The position numbers were made by a program, and so were the translations under genes. From positions 5,852,001 through 5,916,000 of the forward strand of contig JAZGTN010000027.1 of the NCBI GenBank assembly GCA_037783415.1: 64,000 bases of DNA, read 5' to 3'. This document shows, piece after piece, positions 22,101 through 33,200 of the stretch. The notes beneath the pieces were generated by a model, which saw only the letters and a list, made by a program, of their open reading frames with translations, was not told the DNA's origin and did no database searches. Source of the DNA: Leptasterias polaris. Its lineage: Eukaryota > Echinodermata > Asteroidea > Forcipulatida > Asteriidae. How positions within the stretch are numbered: the first letter of the stretch is position 1; each line of letters begins with the position of its first letter.

Positions 22101-25100
22101 TGTTTCACCTATATATTGAACACCACAGACTCTGCAAGATATTAGATATATTAGATTAGTGGTGGTGCAGGTGACATAACCCCTTGTCTTATGGGTGGTA
22201 CCACCAGTATGGCTGGTAAAGGAGTCTGATTCCCTGATGTGTTGTCTACAAACGATGCATTTTGATGTGTTGGAACACCTAAAAGTACCCTGTGGCAAAG
22301 GGGGATTAACATCATCATTAATGGGGGGACTTCTGCCCGGACGATGAGATCCCTGAGACTGGGTGGGCGTCGGTAGGCAACTATGGGTTCTTCCTGTACA
22401 GCACGTTGAAGCCGATCTGATGTGTGAAGAATATGATGGTTAGAACTGGTTATTTTACGAATGGGAGGCAGTGAGGGGTGAAAAGTAACTTTCCCTTTGG
22501 AACTCCGTTGTTGCCTGGGTCCTTTGGAGAGTACAGACTCCCTAGAACGAGCCTTGACTTTCTGGATCGCTCGATGGACTGCTAGGGAGCTTTGACCCTT
22601 GGAAACAAGGTGTTTCTTTTAAGTTCCTGTGAGTGGTGGAAAAAATCAAAATCATTAGAACAGATTCGACGGAGTCTGAGGGCCTGACTGTAGGCTATGC
22701 TGGTTTTGCAGTGTCTGGGGTGACAGCTGGTTGAGTGGAGTATAAAATGTTCACCATTTGCTCTTGTTTCCCTCGACATTCACAGACTTGACAAGTGTAA
22801 ACACGTCGTAAGAACAATATTCCTTATTAAATCCTACCCCGCAAATCCACATTTTCTGGAAAAGTACAGCAAATACCATTTATGAAATTTCCCTATTAAG
22901 AGTCAAAAGTAGAACCAGTTGATTGGGGAGAAGTTAAGGCAAATGCAAATGTGCGTCCAGTGCCAGAATATATGGTTGTTTTACCAAGGCCACTTAATAT
23001 TCAAATCCTAATTTCTATTTTGTTGATGAGTTTGATAGTTATGTTGAACTGTGGAGACTTTGTTTTCAATTCCAGGCTCTTGAGGAACTTTGACTTTCCT
23101 GAGATGAAGTTCTCACTGTTCTTCATTGGTTATTGTAACGAAGAGGACATGCCCAAAGATGAAGTGGAGAGGATCAAGTGGACCTTCAGACAGCCTGCTA
23201 CAATTGAGCTCACTTAGTAAGAAACCATAGTCCTAGGAAGTAACTATACATAAATAAATAGTCAACTTTCTCCACACCGGCTCTTTTCAGAGCCAACACT
23301 CCCACAAAAGAGATTTCATAAGTACGATCTACATCATTATGTTACGCTGTCCTGTCATGGAAATTGTGTGAGTTGTTGAGGAAGACACTTAATTTGCAAA
23401 AAAAGTGAAAACGACAATGATTTTTCTATGTCTTTGGGTACACAATCTTGGCTGCCAGCACCTCAGTAGTGGTGGCGGGGCATGCAGTACTTGCTCGAAC
23501 AAATTGGTCTGTAAGGGGCTAACCTTATTAAACACGCTAAGCTGACGGCTCAAAAGTTCAAAGGAATTACGGCTTTATTTATGCAATGTGATAAGCATCT
23601 CTACCAATTAAAAACTGTTTAAAGTAAATTTATCATAAATCACACTAGGATGTTTTCAAATTCAATGGAAAGCAGATTAAAACCATCTCTAATGTACCAT
23701 TTATTTATTTCAAATCATACCGTCTTTCTGTCGAGTTCACCGATAAAAACTTTATAAATAAGTTTTGTGTAAAATGTATTGATGCATGACTGGCAAGCTA
23801 GTACTTGGAATGAACGCAGCTAGGCAATCTAGTAAGACATGCAGGTCTGAACTTTGCCCTTGGAAAGGTTTAAAAAACAGACGTAAAGAAATCTAAAGTT
23901 GTTTAGAACGTGATTGAAGTTTTTTTTGTTTTTTGTTCTTTATAACAGCAATTATGGAACAGATGTTGATGGAGATTTTAAAGGTTATCATAATGGCAAC
24001 AAAGACCCCAAAGGATTTGGTGAGTTTTTTACCAAAAAATCCGGAATCCCCTGCAAACATTTGATTTTTGTAATTTAAACAAATAAAGTAAATTGATAAA
24101 TTGAATATGATGTCAGATATTGACAAAATAGGAAGACCTTTTAAAACAATTGTCAGATATTGGAAGACCGTCAACATAAGGGTTAGATAGCTCAGTTTTA
24201 AGAGTACTGGCATGTTGCAAGTTCAAATTACACTACAGTCATTTTTTCTTTGTTCAACCCGTGTTTCCCACAAGTGGTTTATTACGTGATATTTGAAATA
24301 AAAAACTTCATCACTGTAAGGTGATCCCTCTGCTGCCGCTTCCCAGGTTGTATCATAAACTTGGGTGTGATCCCTGGCTATGCAGCAGTTACAGATTAAA
24401 ACGGAAGCCATTTTCAGTCCAAATGCAGCACAATCCAATGTGCAGTCTTGTCTGGGACCCTGTAAAAACATGTTTTTGGTTTTTTTACGAAATGGCTTCA
24501 AATCGTTAGTCGTCGCAACTCTCTCAATACACAGCTCTGGCATGAAGTGGTGAAGAGAAATTTCATTACATCTGTTTTGATTTTTTCCAGGACATATTGG
24601 GATATCAGTACCCGATGTAGAAGCAGCTTGCAAGAGATTTGAAGAGCTGGGAGTCAACTTTATCAAGAAACCCACTGATGGTAAATTATTTTGAAGTTTT
24701 ATATTGTTGATGCGGGAGATCCACATGGGATGTTAAACAGACAGATAAAACAAATTAGGTTGATTTTTTTTTCTTTTTTTCTTGAAGCAAATGCGATGGT
24801 CCAAAGCCCGAAAGCGAAGCGAATTTCCTTGCATCACAATTGAAAAACAGCACTTGCCTAAATATTAGCATCACATAATTCGTTTCGAGTTCATTTTAGG
24901 TATGAACTTGGCTTATAATAGATGACAGGAAGATGGCTGCAACTTGAAGGCCACTGTCTGCGACACCCAGTTGCCAGACAAGTCATCATCTGGTGGGAAC
25001 CAACCCATGGGAAGATGAACCATGGGTGTCCTTCCAAAACCATACGCTGATGGTGGATTGTGGCACTGCGACTGCTGATGACTTCAAGACACTGATAATG

Positions 25101-25336
25101 GAATGTCCCATGAGGCGCATCCGTCATCATGTCCAAACCATGCAGGTGGATTTTGATTGGCAGGAGGGTTATTTTACTTGTTGTTTTGTTCATGCTGGAA
25201 AAGACTTGCTTAATGACTGCTGGTTATATTTTTGTCTTTTGAAGGAACGATGAAGAACATTGCTTTCATAACCGACCCTGATGGCTACTGGATTGAGATC
25301 CTGTCTCCAAATGACATGGGAACTTTACTGAAGTAG
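19063..25336 (+). CDS. GLO1: Lactoylglutathione lyase (glyoxalase I), five exons, N-terminus missing
   Basis: Glyoxalase I converts the hemithioacetal of methylglyoxal and glutathione to S-lactoylglutathione in the cytosol. Exons: 19063-19145, 23076-23216, 23949-24019, 24591-24680, 25245-25336, with phases consistent throughout and a TAG stop. Conserved blocks in order: [100 protein letters not shown]. The four zinc ligands of the family are present: Gln in QQTM, Glu in IELT, His in FGHIG and Glu in YWIEI. Animal GLO1 has about 30 more N-terminal residues; that exon (phase 0 junction before GACTTC) should lie upstream but was not identified. Translation from the internal ATG before QQTM is an alternative. 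The gene is head-to-head with M18BP1 and convergent with HAO-A. Confidence 0.93.
19535..19625. mobile_element. tRNA-like SINE fragment
   Basis: TCTTACCACTAGACCACCAA and GGCAGTTCGAATCCTTAGCA resemble reversed A- and B-box parts of a tRNA-like head. Diverged. Confidence 0.45.
19951..20974. mobile_element. TTAA-flanked palindromic MITE (family B), interrupted copy
   Basis: Ends TTAAAGGCACTG...TTTGGTAATT and AATTACCAAACGTG...CAGTGCCTTTAA. Homologous copies of about 375 bp lie at 25463-25836 and 52922-53297. This copy is 1,024 bp because another element (20112-20755) is inserted in it. The TTAA termini recall piggyBac-type target sites; no transposase is present. Confidence 0.85.
20112..20755. 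mobile_element. Nested 644-bp TIR element with AATT target duplication
   Basis: Terminal inverted repeats begin CGTCGCGCGTACCACGAACC and continue GACCTA. AATT flanks both ends (20108-20111, 20756-20759), and removing the insert restores the host MITE sequence. Internal repeats of TAGGTCACTTTGTGAAAA occur near 20343, 20423 and 20550, and AGGTCAGTTCGTGGTACG near 20460. No ORF of note, so non-autonomous. Confidence 0.85.
21614..21938 (+). mobile_element. Near-complete tRNA-derived SINE with (ATT)n tail
   Basis: Head GTCGTGGCTGAGTGGTTTAG (A box) and GGGTTCGAGTCCCGGTC (B box), body CCTTGAGCAAGACACTTTGC and AAATGGGTACCTGC, 3' part GTAAAGCGCATTGAGAC and GCGCTATATAAGAAC, ending in TTATTATT repeats. 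It lies in GLO1 intron 1, directly abutting the Penelope-like fragment. Confidence 0.88.
21940..22790 (-). mobile_element. Penelope-like element 3' fragment: RT C-terminal part and GIY-YIG endonuclease
   Basis: Minus strand. The segment at 22298-21940 encodes CXXC-type cysteines (CIVCRQH) and a GIY-YIG-type endonuclease core: [31 protein letters not shown], then DTPVGHHF. The segment at 22779-22582 encodes the typical end of the Penelope RT region ([32 protein letters not shown]) in another frame. The intervening bases lack one open frame, so the copy is decayed as well as 5'-truncated. Penelope-like retroelements combine an RT with this nuclease for target-primed insertion. Confidence 0.88.
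23076..23216 (+). CDS. GLO1: GLO1 exon with second zinc ligand
   Basis: Acceptor ATTCCAG, donor ACTTA|GTAAGA. Encodes [19 protein letters not shown] through RQPATIELT. The TAG visible at the junction is not read: TA joins the next exon's C to make Tyr. Confidence 0.93.
23949..24019 (+). CDS. GLO1: GLO1 exon, His-ligand approach
   Basis: Acceptor TATAACAG, donor GATTTG|GTGAGT. Encodes [20 protein letters not shown] and KGFG. Confidence 0.93.
24180..24242 (+). mobile_element. tRNA-like SINE fragment in GLO1 intron 3
   Basis: GGGTTAGATAGCTCAGTTTT (A-box-like) and GCAAGTTCAAATTACACT (B-box-like). A similar head occurs on the minus strand near 51.65 kb. Confidence 0.5.
24591..24680 (+). CDS. GLO1: GLO1 exon with His zinc ligand
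   Basis: Acceptor TTTTCCAG, donor TGATG|GTAAAT. Encodes [20 protein letters not shown] and [10 protein letters not shown]. Confidence 0.93.
25245..25336 (+). CDS. GLO1: GLO1 terminal exon
   Basis: Acceptor TTTTGAAG, stop TAG at 25334-25336. Encodes [20 protein letters not shown] and PNDMGTLLK. Contains the last zinc ligand and catalytic Glu in YWIEI. Confidence 0.93.
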
Positions 25337-25462
25337 AATTTAGTTCTGACTGAATCCCTGGAGAAGCTGAGGATTGGAGTATCATCAGCTCCTACTATGA
25401 AGAAGCTAACATTGACATGGTCAACATCATATAGGGGTGCAAAGTAGAAAATAACAATAGCA

Positions 25463-25836
25463 TTAAAGGCACTGTACACGTTTGGTAATTACTCAAAATA
25501 TATATTAGCATAAAAACTTACTTGGTAACAAGCAACGGAGAGCTGTTGATAGTATAAAACATTGTGAGAAACGACTCCCTCTGAAGTAACGTAGTTTTTG
25601 AGAAAGGTAATTTCTCACTAAAATAATAAAAGACTTCAGGCCAGAAGCCTTTTATTAGCATCTGAAAGCACACTAATTTGTACAACAAGGGTGTTTTTTC
25701 TTTCATCATTTTCTTGCAACTTCGAGGACCAATTGAGCCCAAATTTTCACAGGTTTGTTACTTTATGCATATGTTGGGATACACCAAGTGAGAATACTGG
25801 TCTTTGACAATTACCAAACGTGTCCAGTGCCTTTAA
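25463..25836. mobile_element. Family B MITE, uninterrupted copy
   Basis: 374 bp with TTAA at each end and TIRs TTAAAGGCACTGTACACGTT / GTGTCCAGTGCCTTTAA. Internal arm CCAGAAGCCTTTTATT pairs with the AATAAAAGACTTC stretch. Confidence 0.9.
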
Positions 25837-26195
25837 ATGTGTTTTATATTAGCGCGCTGCTGGTCATTGAGCCAAATAACATACCAGTAATCTTTATCAA
25901 CTCCCTGGGGAGTTTAAGCAACTCTTGTAAAGCTGGCTTCTTAAAAAACAGCTAATATTTACATTTTACCAGGGGGGGGGTCGTGTCTGTATGATGAGAA
26001 GTAATGGCCGACTGCTTGCAGTTGGAGATTTTATAAATAACTAGTGAATATCTTTATAAAGTATGCTTCAAATCATTTTATAAAATCACTGTGGATTTCC
26101 TTTGCAATGTCCATCACTTCAATTTTGATTAGTGCAAATTCATATTACACGAAAAGTGCCTTTCAGATTTATGTTTTAGGTTATTTAATTCAACC

Positions 26196-26201
26196 AATAA
26201 A
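26196..26201 (+). terminator. Possible GLO1 polyadenylation signal
   Basis: AATAAA about 860 bases after the stop codon. If used, the 3' UTR would include the TTAA-flanked MITE at 25463-25836. Weak evidence without transcripts. Confidence 0.25.
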
Positions 26202-26746
26202 TTATATAACTGAATAGTAAAATACCTCTGCTGATGTTTTTGTGTTGATTATTGTTATGCATAGTTACATTCACTACAATGTACAATTACCATGTTACTA
26301 CCTATTGTCTGTGCGTATGCAATCCAAGTAGTGGGGTCACCCAGGCCTTTTGTGAGATTTTACCCATCTCAAAAACTGTCAAAATGGTGGATTATAGCTT
26401 TGGTACATGACATGAAAACTGTCTTCCAGAGTGCAGGGATGAGAATTCAGTGAAAAAATGTAGCTGTTATATTATTCAGACATAAAGAAATACTGCTCCT
26501 GAGTCTACTTCTCTAGCTCAAGTTGAACTTTCGAAATCTATAACAACAAAGGGTTATACCATATCATTTCTACCTCCATTTATACCAGAAGGTGGAATTC
26601 CATAATTTCAAACTGCCTCCTAAAATTTGGATCCCGGTTTCAGGCAATTTTGACAGCAATGACTCTCAGCCCCAAAGAGTGAAGATACGGCAGTATCCGT
26701 ATTGGCGGCTCGCAGCTACGGTTTCGGCGCTTAGTGAGGACGTACT

Positions 26747-26939
26747 GGGCCCAATTTCATAAAGCTGTTAAGCAGAAAATACTGCTTAGCAAATATCTAT
26801 GCTAAGCAAAAAATGAGTGGGGGACCAGTCACAACAATGTAAACTTTATGGCATTTTGGCTGGTAACCAGTTTCTGCTAAGCAATATTTTTCTGTGCTTA
26901 GCAAGTTTTTGTGCTTACATGCTTTATGAAATTGGGCCC
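26747..26939. mobile_element. Palindromic MITE with GGGCCCAATTTCATAAAGC termini
   Basis: 193 bp; left end GGGCCCAATTTCATAAAGC, right end GCTTTATGAAATTGGGCCC, with internal TGCTTAGCA motifs. A half copy starts near 53583 (GGGCCCAATTTCATAGAGCT). Confidence 0.88.
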
Positions 26940-28794
26940 TGTACTTCAAGGCATAATAAGGCCGAAATCTAGCCGTGGCCGCCAATTGATTTGGTCCTAG
27001 CTTCTAATTGTAGCCGTTAACTAAGCATATTGAGTCCATTGTTTTAATACCTATCCATAGATGCCAATTTCTGCCCAAAAAATCGATTGGATTGTACATG
27101 TTTTATATTCATAAAGAAAACACCGTAAAAACAGTTAATGTTGTGCTAGGAATTTTATTCACATTCAGAGTGTTTTTCTGTACGATCTGATAAACTGGGA
27201 AAAACTTTTGAAAGTTAGTCCAGTTACTAAAAGACTGTGACATCAAGATTTTGCAAAAGAGCCACAGAGCCTAGACTTGCTTTTTGGGGCACGACTGGTA
27301 CATATCTCAACGGAAGAAGACATAACATCCTATATTTTCTGGAGATTACACTGTTTGATTTTTATGAAGAATGAGGGCACATCTCTAAACTCACAGCTGT
27401 TATTTTTACAACTTTTAAATTAATGTGGAACTTATGACACAAAATGTGAACATTTTCCATTAATAGACTAGAGTGGTATATCTTGCCTGTCAGAAAGGCC
27501 CTGGAATGTACAAAGTCACTCTTCTGTAAACAAAGATTAAATGGCTTATAATATAGACCGTGCAAGTCTGGCGTGAATCCGAACATTGTCGGGGTTCCCA
27601 CGTATACTTCAGGGTGTGGAGGTTATCGTACCCTAACGAGTCGCAAGTTCGAAATACAATTTTTGAACTCGTTTTTGTAGCAATAATGGCGTTATCAGCT
27701 TATTTATCATTTTAGCATTCAATCTCTTCAACCCGCATGTTTACTTACACGGGTCAATTCTCCATTCACATCGTAAGGTATCAAAGAACTTTGGGTTCCC
27801 ATTTCTACTTTTGATAGAAACAAAACATACAAACGATTGAGACTGATCTATAAAAATAGCAGCACATGGCAGTCAGTCAACGAATAGAAAAAGCTCATTC
27901 CTAGTTTGCTTTATCATTACCAATGGTGATTCATGTATCATTCGTTTAAACATTATCCCCGTAACATTGTCCTGTTCGTAAGTCTTTTCCTTCCTCCATG
28001 GTGTGACGTAGTTTAACTGAAAGCCACACCCAAACTGCCTCCACTGATCGAGTACCAAAAGCCCGCAGGAGTTTCATTCAGCTACTTTCTCTTCGATAAT
28101 TTAAAAGTTTAATAATTGGGCATTGCTTTTACATTACGTACTTCAAAGAGTCCAAAGACTAAAGTATTCCAACACTAAGAACTAAAAGGGTATTATTGGA
28201 AATCCCTCATTTTGATTTTTTTAAAGATAAAACCGCAGTAGCACATGTAAAATACATTTTTTTATTGAAAACTCTGAGATATTTGAGATGAAGTAAACAA
28301 TATATTCTTTTTTCACGTGGAAAAAAAATTATGGTTCCAAAACTTTTATTTTAAATAAAAAAACTCAATTTCCGTTCTTTCAGCGTAAAATACAGTTCTA
28401 ATTTTAGTTCATTAGGCCTATATTTGATTATTTCAAAATGGATATCACTTCATACGGATTTTATCCACGAAATAACGATAAGAAACATTTCTAAGGATAG
28501 TTCCTCACCAAATGCTTACTTTACCTATAAAATACATAGTTAAGTGCATGCTGGGTACTTGCTAACATATAAAACAATATTAATAACAGTGCAAAAATAC
28601 ATTTTGTAAAGTTCTTACTCACAACAAGTTTATTTCACAGAGAAAAACCAAAGTTTCCGAGACTTGGCATTTACAAACAGTAAAATAACAATATTTACGC
28701 TAAAAACATACTTTTGATTACAACTTGAGCAAATCATAATTTTTAATAAGATTGTATGTTTTATTTGTATATGCACCTGGCGTAATCTATCAAA

Positions 28795-29480
28795 CAACAC
28801 AATATGCGGTATTGGACCAATTGGCGTAGGCCTACCCAACACAGGCCATACAACAAGCAAAATCATAACATGAAATCAATAGTTCAGTTGTTAAAATTTA
28901 TTAAAAAGTTACGACGAATTTATGACAGTTACGTAGTTATAGATAACCTAAGAGACATCGTTCAAAACATAACATGAAGTCATTTGGGCGTACACAACAC
29001 AGCACATGGAACAAGCAATGAAGTCAATGCAGGCAGGAAAGGTACGCCAATTGGCGTACCCAACCCAACCCATGGAACAAGCAAACACACATAACACGAA
29101 GTCAATAGAGGCAGGAAAGGTACGCCAATTGGCCATGGCGTACCCAACCCAACCCATGGAACAAGCAAACACACATAACACGAAGTCAATAGAGGCAGGA
29201 AAGGTACGCCAATTGGCCATGGCGTACCCAACGCAACCAATGGAACAAGCAAAAACATATCACCAAGTCAATAGAGGCGGAAGAAAGGTACGTCAATTGG
29301 CGTACCCAACGCAACCCATGGAACAAGCAAAAACACATAACACGAAGTCAATATAGGCAGGAAAGGTACGCCAATTGTCGTACCATTCCCGAGACTTAAG
29401 AGTTCAAAATGACCTTTGCGTTATTTACATGGGAGTGGGTGATTGGTACGCCAATTGGCGTATACCATTCCCAAGACTTA
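28795..29480. repeat. Tandem satellite, ~78-85 bp unit, carrying a 20-bp palindrome
   Basis: About five full and two partial units. Each has GGTACGCCAATTGGCGTACC or a form with GGCCAT in the middle, followed by CCCATGGAACAAGC and CACGAAGTCAATAGAGG. Frames on both strands stay open by repetition and are not taken as genes. Confidence 0.92.
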
Positions 29481-30205
29481 GATTTCAAAATGACCCTTGC
29501 GCTATTTACAGTATTTTTAGTACCCGTACCTTTCTAATAAAGATTTCTGGACTTTTAATTGTTACTCATTTATATCATTGACGTTTTGAAAAACCACCCT
29601 TGGTACTCCATGGAGTTATTTATCAACCATTGCTTGAATTGCACCATGATTGCACCATGATAATTTTGTATGATTCTGGTATTTATCTTGTACAAATATT
29701 TTTAGTTTTCTTATTAAACGTTAAAACATTCTTAATTAAAATTAAGTCTAATAAAAATTACAATTATTAGGGTAAAATGTTCATTATTCTTTGAGTGATA
29801 CAAATACTCTTGCATTTCGAACTTTGTCTGGTAAAAAACGTGTTTTTGGCAATTAAAAAATAAAAAACATATTTTTCCAGTAAATATTGTGTTGTTCATT
29901 TTGTTCGGGTTGGATTTAGATTATTATGTTTAAAAAACGCAAACTCGAGTTAGTTCAGCAGTTTATATGAAAGTTTTACTTTTTTCCGAAAAAAACAATT
30001 AATAAAATTAAAACAATATTTTTTCCAGGTTAAAATGTTTAAATCTGAACTTCCAATAATACCCTTTTAGTTCTTATAGTGTTATTCTCAGAATTCTGAG
30101 AAACGTTTTAAAACGTTTCTGTCTTATGGGTTGAAAAACAATGAGTACAGCTACCATCGTGTCGTTGGTCCATCCATAGAGCAAGGACAGAGAGGTCCGT
30201 CGACA

Positions 30206-30270
30206 TCAGAGCTTTGCCAGCTGACCCTTCATCACTAAGTCTGCTGTAATCTCCTTGATGCAGGAGCACC
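30206..30270 (-). CDS. HAO1-like: HAO-A exon 8, PTS1 C-terminus
   Basis: Acceptor TTGCTTTAG. Encodes [20 protein letters not shown] then TGA. The last three residues Ala-Lys-Leu fit the peroxisomal PTS1 consensus. Confidence 0.92.
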
Positions 30271-33200
30271 CTAAAGCAAAAACAGCGTTAGCATTTTTTT
30301 AATGTAAATGGCAGCTATGAAATCAATTAAAGTTGTTATTCCTCTACAACGAACCTTTTTCTTTTTTTTGTTGGGGGGGGGGGGGTGGGGGTTGCTTGGC
30401 ATCCGGCCCGAGCCATCCCCAAATACCATGCAATTTTGGGGCGCTTTGGAAGTTTTTGGGAAGCTTGTTGGGTTAGGGTTCCATATATAATATAATAATA
30501 ACTAAAATTCTTGTACAGCACATTACAATAAAGTATATAATGCGCTTATACAGGATTGGCAGAGCTGACAAAATAATCACAGACAGTGTTCATGTTTTGT
30601 GTAATCAACCACATACATGAAATAACAAACCTGTGAAAATTTGAGCTCAATTGGTCATCGAGGTCACGAGAAAATAGTGAAAAGAGACCTTATGTGTTTT
30701 CTGTTTTTCAAACATCGAGTTCATTATATCGCGCGCGATAAAAACTATTGTTTTACTCATTTCTCAGAAACGATAGCATTTTAGGCAGAAATATTTTAAG
30801 GAACCCTTTCTACCATTACTTACTTTAAATCATGTAAGTTATGTGTGAATCTGTGAACATTTGTGTTTTTCGATCTTACCAATAGTGTACAGGGCCTTTA
30901 AGATGTTAACCTATAGTAGTTTTCCCCTTAGTAAAGGTGGGGTTATAGATTGGTTTTTGTCACAGTAATGCCGATTTATAGGCAATTATCAAAAAAGATA
31001 CATTCAAAGTTACCATTGGAAGTTTCAGCTGAATTAAGAGTCTACTCTTTGAGAAAACAGCAAAAAAAATGTCGAGGTATTTTCATCAAAGTCTAGCCTA
31101 TTATTCACGTTTAGCGAGGTGACAACGGGTACCAACCGCATCTCTGACCGTGGCATTTACAAACGGACACCACGGTAATTTCCATCTCCAAAACTCCTTG
31201 AGGTGAGTTTTGGATATTCAATTTGTTGACATACTTTTATTGGTTTCTAATCAACGGGGACATTTCAGACATTTCATTTGGCAGGATTCTTGCTACCACT
31301 ATCTTTGAAGACAAAGTATACCTTTGGTTTTTGGAACCGTTCGATTGTTTTAATCCTATATGTAGATAAATATAAACTGCGCCAATAAAGTATCTAAACA
31401 CTTACAAATGGTCAGATTTATCGGAACCTCAAATAGTATGCAAAAAATTAATTAAATAATTCGATTCACAGTTATCTTCTGCGCATTTTGACACCGGTTT
31501 CTCTCCACACTCGAATGCGGCCATCCACCATCCGCAAACACACTCGGCATTCGTCGGTGAAGAGAACTTTGGACCACGCTCGACGACTCCATCTCCGATG
31601 CGCTCTGGCGAAGGCTAAGCGGTCTTGCTTGTGGAATTGGGGTGAATAGGGGCTTTTGCAACTTTTGAAATTCGACCTTAAGCCACTCAAGTGCCCATAA
31701 ATCCGCCAAACAACATCGCAGCGCAACAAAAGAGGTGTCAAAATGCGCAGAAGATAACTGTGAATCGAATTATTTAATTAATTTTTTGCATACTATTTGT
31801 AAGTGTTTAGATACTTTATTGGCGCAGTTTACAATAAAACAACCTGTGACATTCACTTCAAAAGGTGGTCGCGTTTTTGAGATATCGCCGAAAAACCGGA
31901 GCGAATATGTCCACGCAGGAATTTTATTTCCTATTAGGAATACACAATCTGAGAAACTTTTATGACAGAAACGTTTCTCAGATTCAAATTTGGGGGCATA
32001 AAACCTGCTATATTTTTCCATAACCACATTACTTCGAAATGAAAAGATTCTCAAAATGCTTTAAACTATCGAAAGCTGCCCTGTACTTCTTATATACGTA
32101 AGTTTGTATTGCTATTATTATTAATTTTCAAAGTCATTACCAAACATATACAGACCTTTTAAAACAAGGAGGCTCTCGGATAGAAATTACACAGAACAAT
32201 TTCAAAGTATGACCACCTTAAAGGTGCTGTTATCCACCTTCGGTACATAGTACGCTTTATAATCTCACCCTAGTAAGGAACAAAACTAAAATTAAGCTTT
32301 TTCTTTCTTTTTCTCAATTCGTCGACAGACATTGAAACAATAGTTTGGTTGGCATAGGGGCCTATATAATCTCTTTAAGAAGTAGCTATTATTAGCAGTT
32401 CCGTCATAGCGGTCAGAACCTGATCCCCCAATTACGAATGCGCAAAAAAACCCTAAATAAAGTTAAAATATGTGATTCTTGAAATAACAATCAATATTAA
32501 ACTCACCTGACAAAGCCATTGCCAAGCTAAATTCATCGCGTATGATCTCCAAGACTTTACGAACTCCTGCCTCACCCTAAAGAGTACAATTGCGTTAAAA
32601 CACAGATCTCTGCCAAGAAACTGTCTCAGTACAAATGCTTACTATGCGAACCGTTTGAGGTTATTCTGATTAGCTCTCATAATAAGGAACGGCATTCCAC
32701 AAATAACTTTCACTCCGATTTGGTCCCAAGTCCGAAACTCTACGCAGAAATTGTGTTAGACTATGGCCCTAATGTTTTAATGAAACACCACAACTTCAAA
32801 CCAAACTTCTGTCGTGGATAATTTGTTAACCATTGATTAACAACTCGAACGTTTATCAACTCAGCAAAATTGTAATCCTTCGTTTGTAAAAGCCTGTTTC
32901 AGCCTTCGCTTGGCCCCATCTTGTTTTGTATCCAGGTGCTGGGATGCATGGGGACAAAGCGAAATTTCAGCACAAGCATCTATGACAATGATCCCGCCAA
33001 TGTTCTCTTTCTTATGTTTACTTTTCAAAGGAACAATTTTTGATCACATGCAATAGTGGTTAATTATCTGTTTGACATTTCCAAATCAGCTGATTCATCT
33101 GACCAGCATTGTTAACTTTATAGAAACCACACGTTTTTACTTACATCGTAAGCCAGTCCCCAGATTATAGGTCTACCGATGAAGACGGCTCTAGCACCCA

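Larger units (their letters stand above)
25337..30205. other. Convergent intergenic region GLO1 / HAO-A
   Basis: No gene recognised. It holds a family B MITE (25463-25836), a palindromic MITE (26747-26939), a dispersed repeat at about 27345-27545 shared with 54.68 kb, a palindrome-rich satellite (28795-29480) and AT-rich unique sequence. Confidence 0.6.

Noticed and set aside
28948..29356. Repetitive open frames on both strands
   Set aside because: They follow the tandem satellite at 28.8-29.5 kb exactly and lack homology or splice context.
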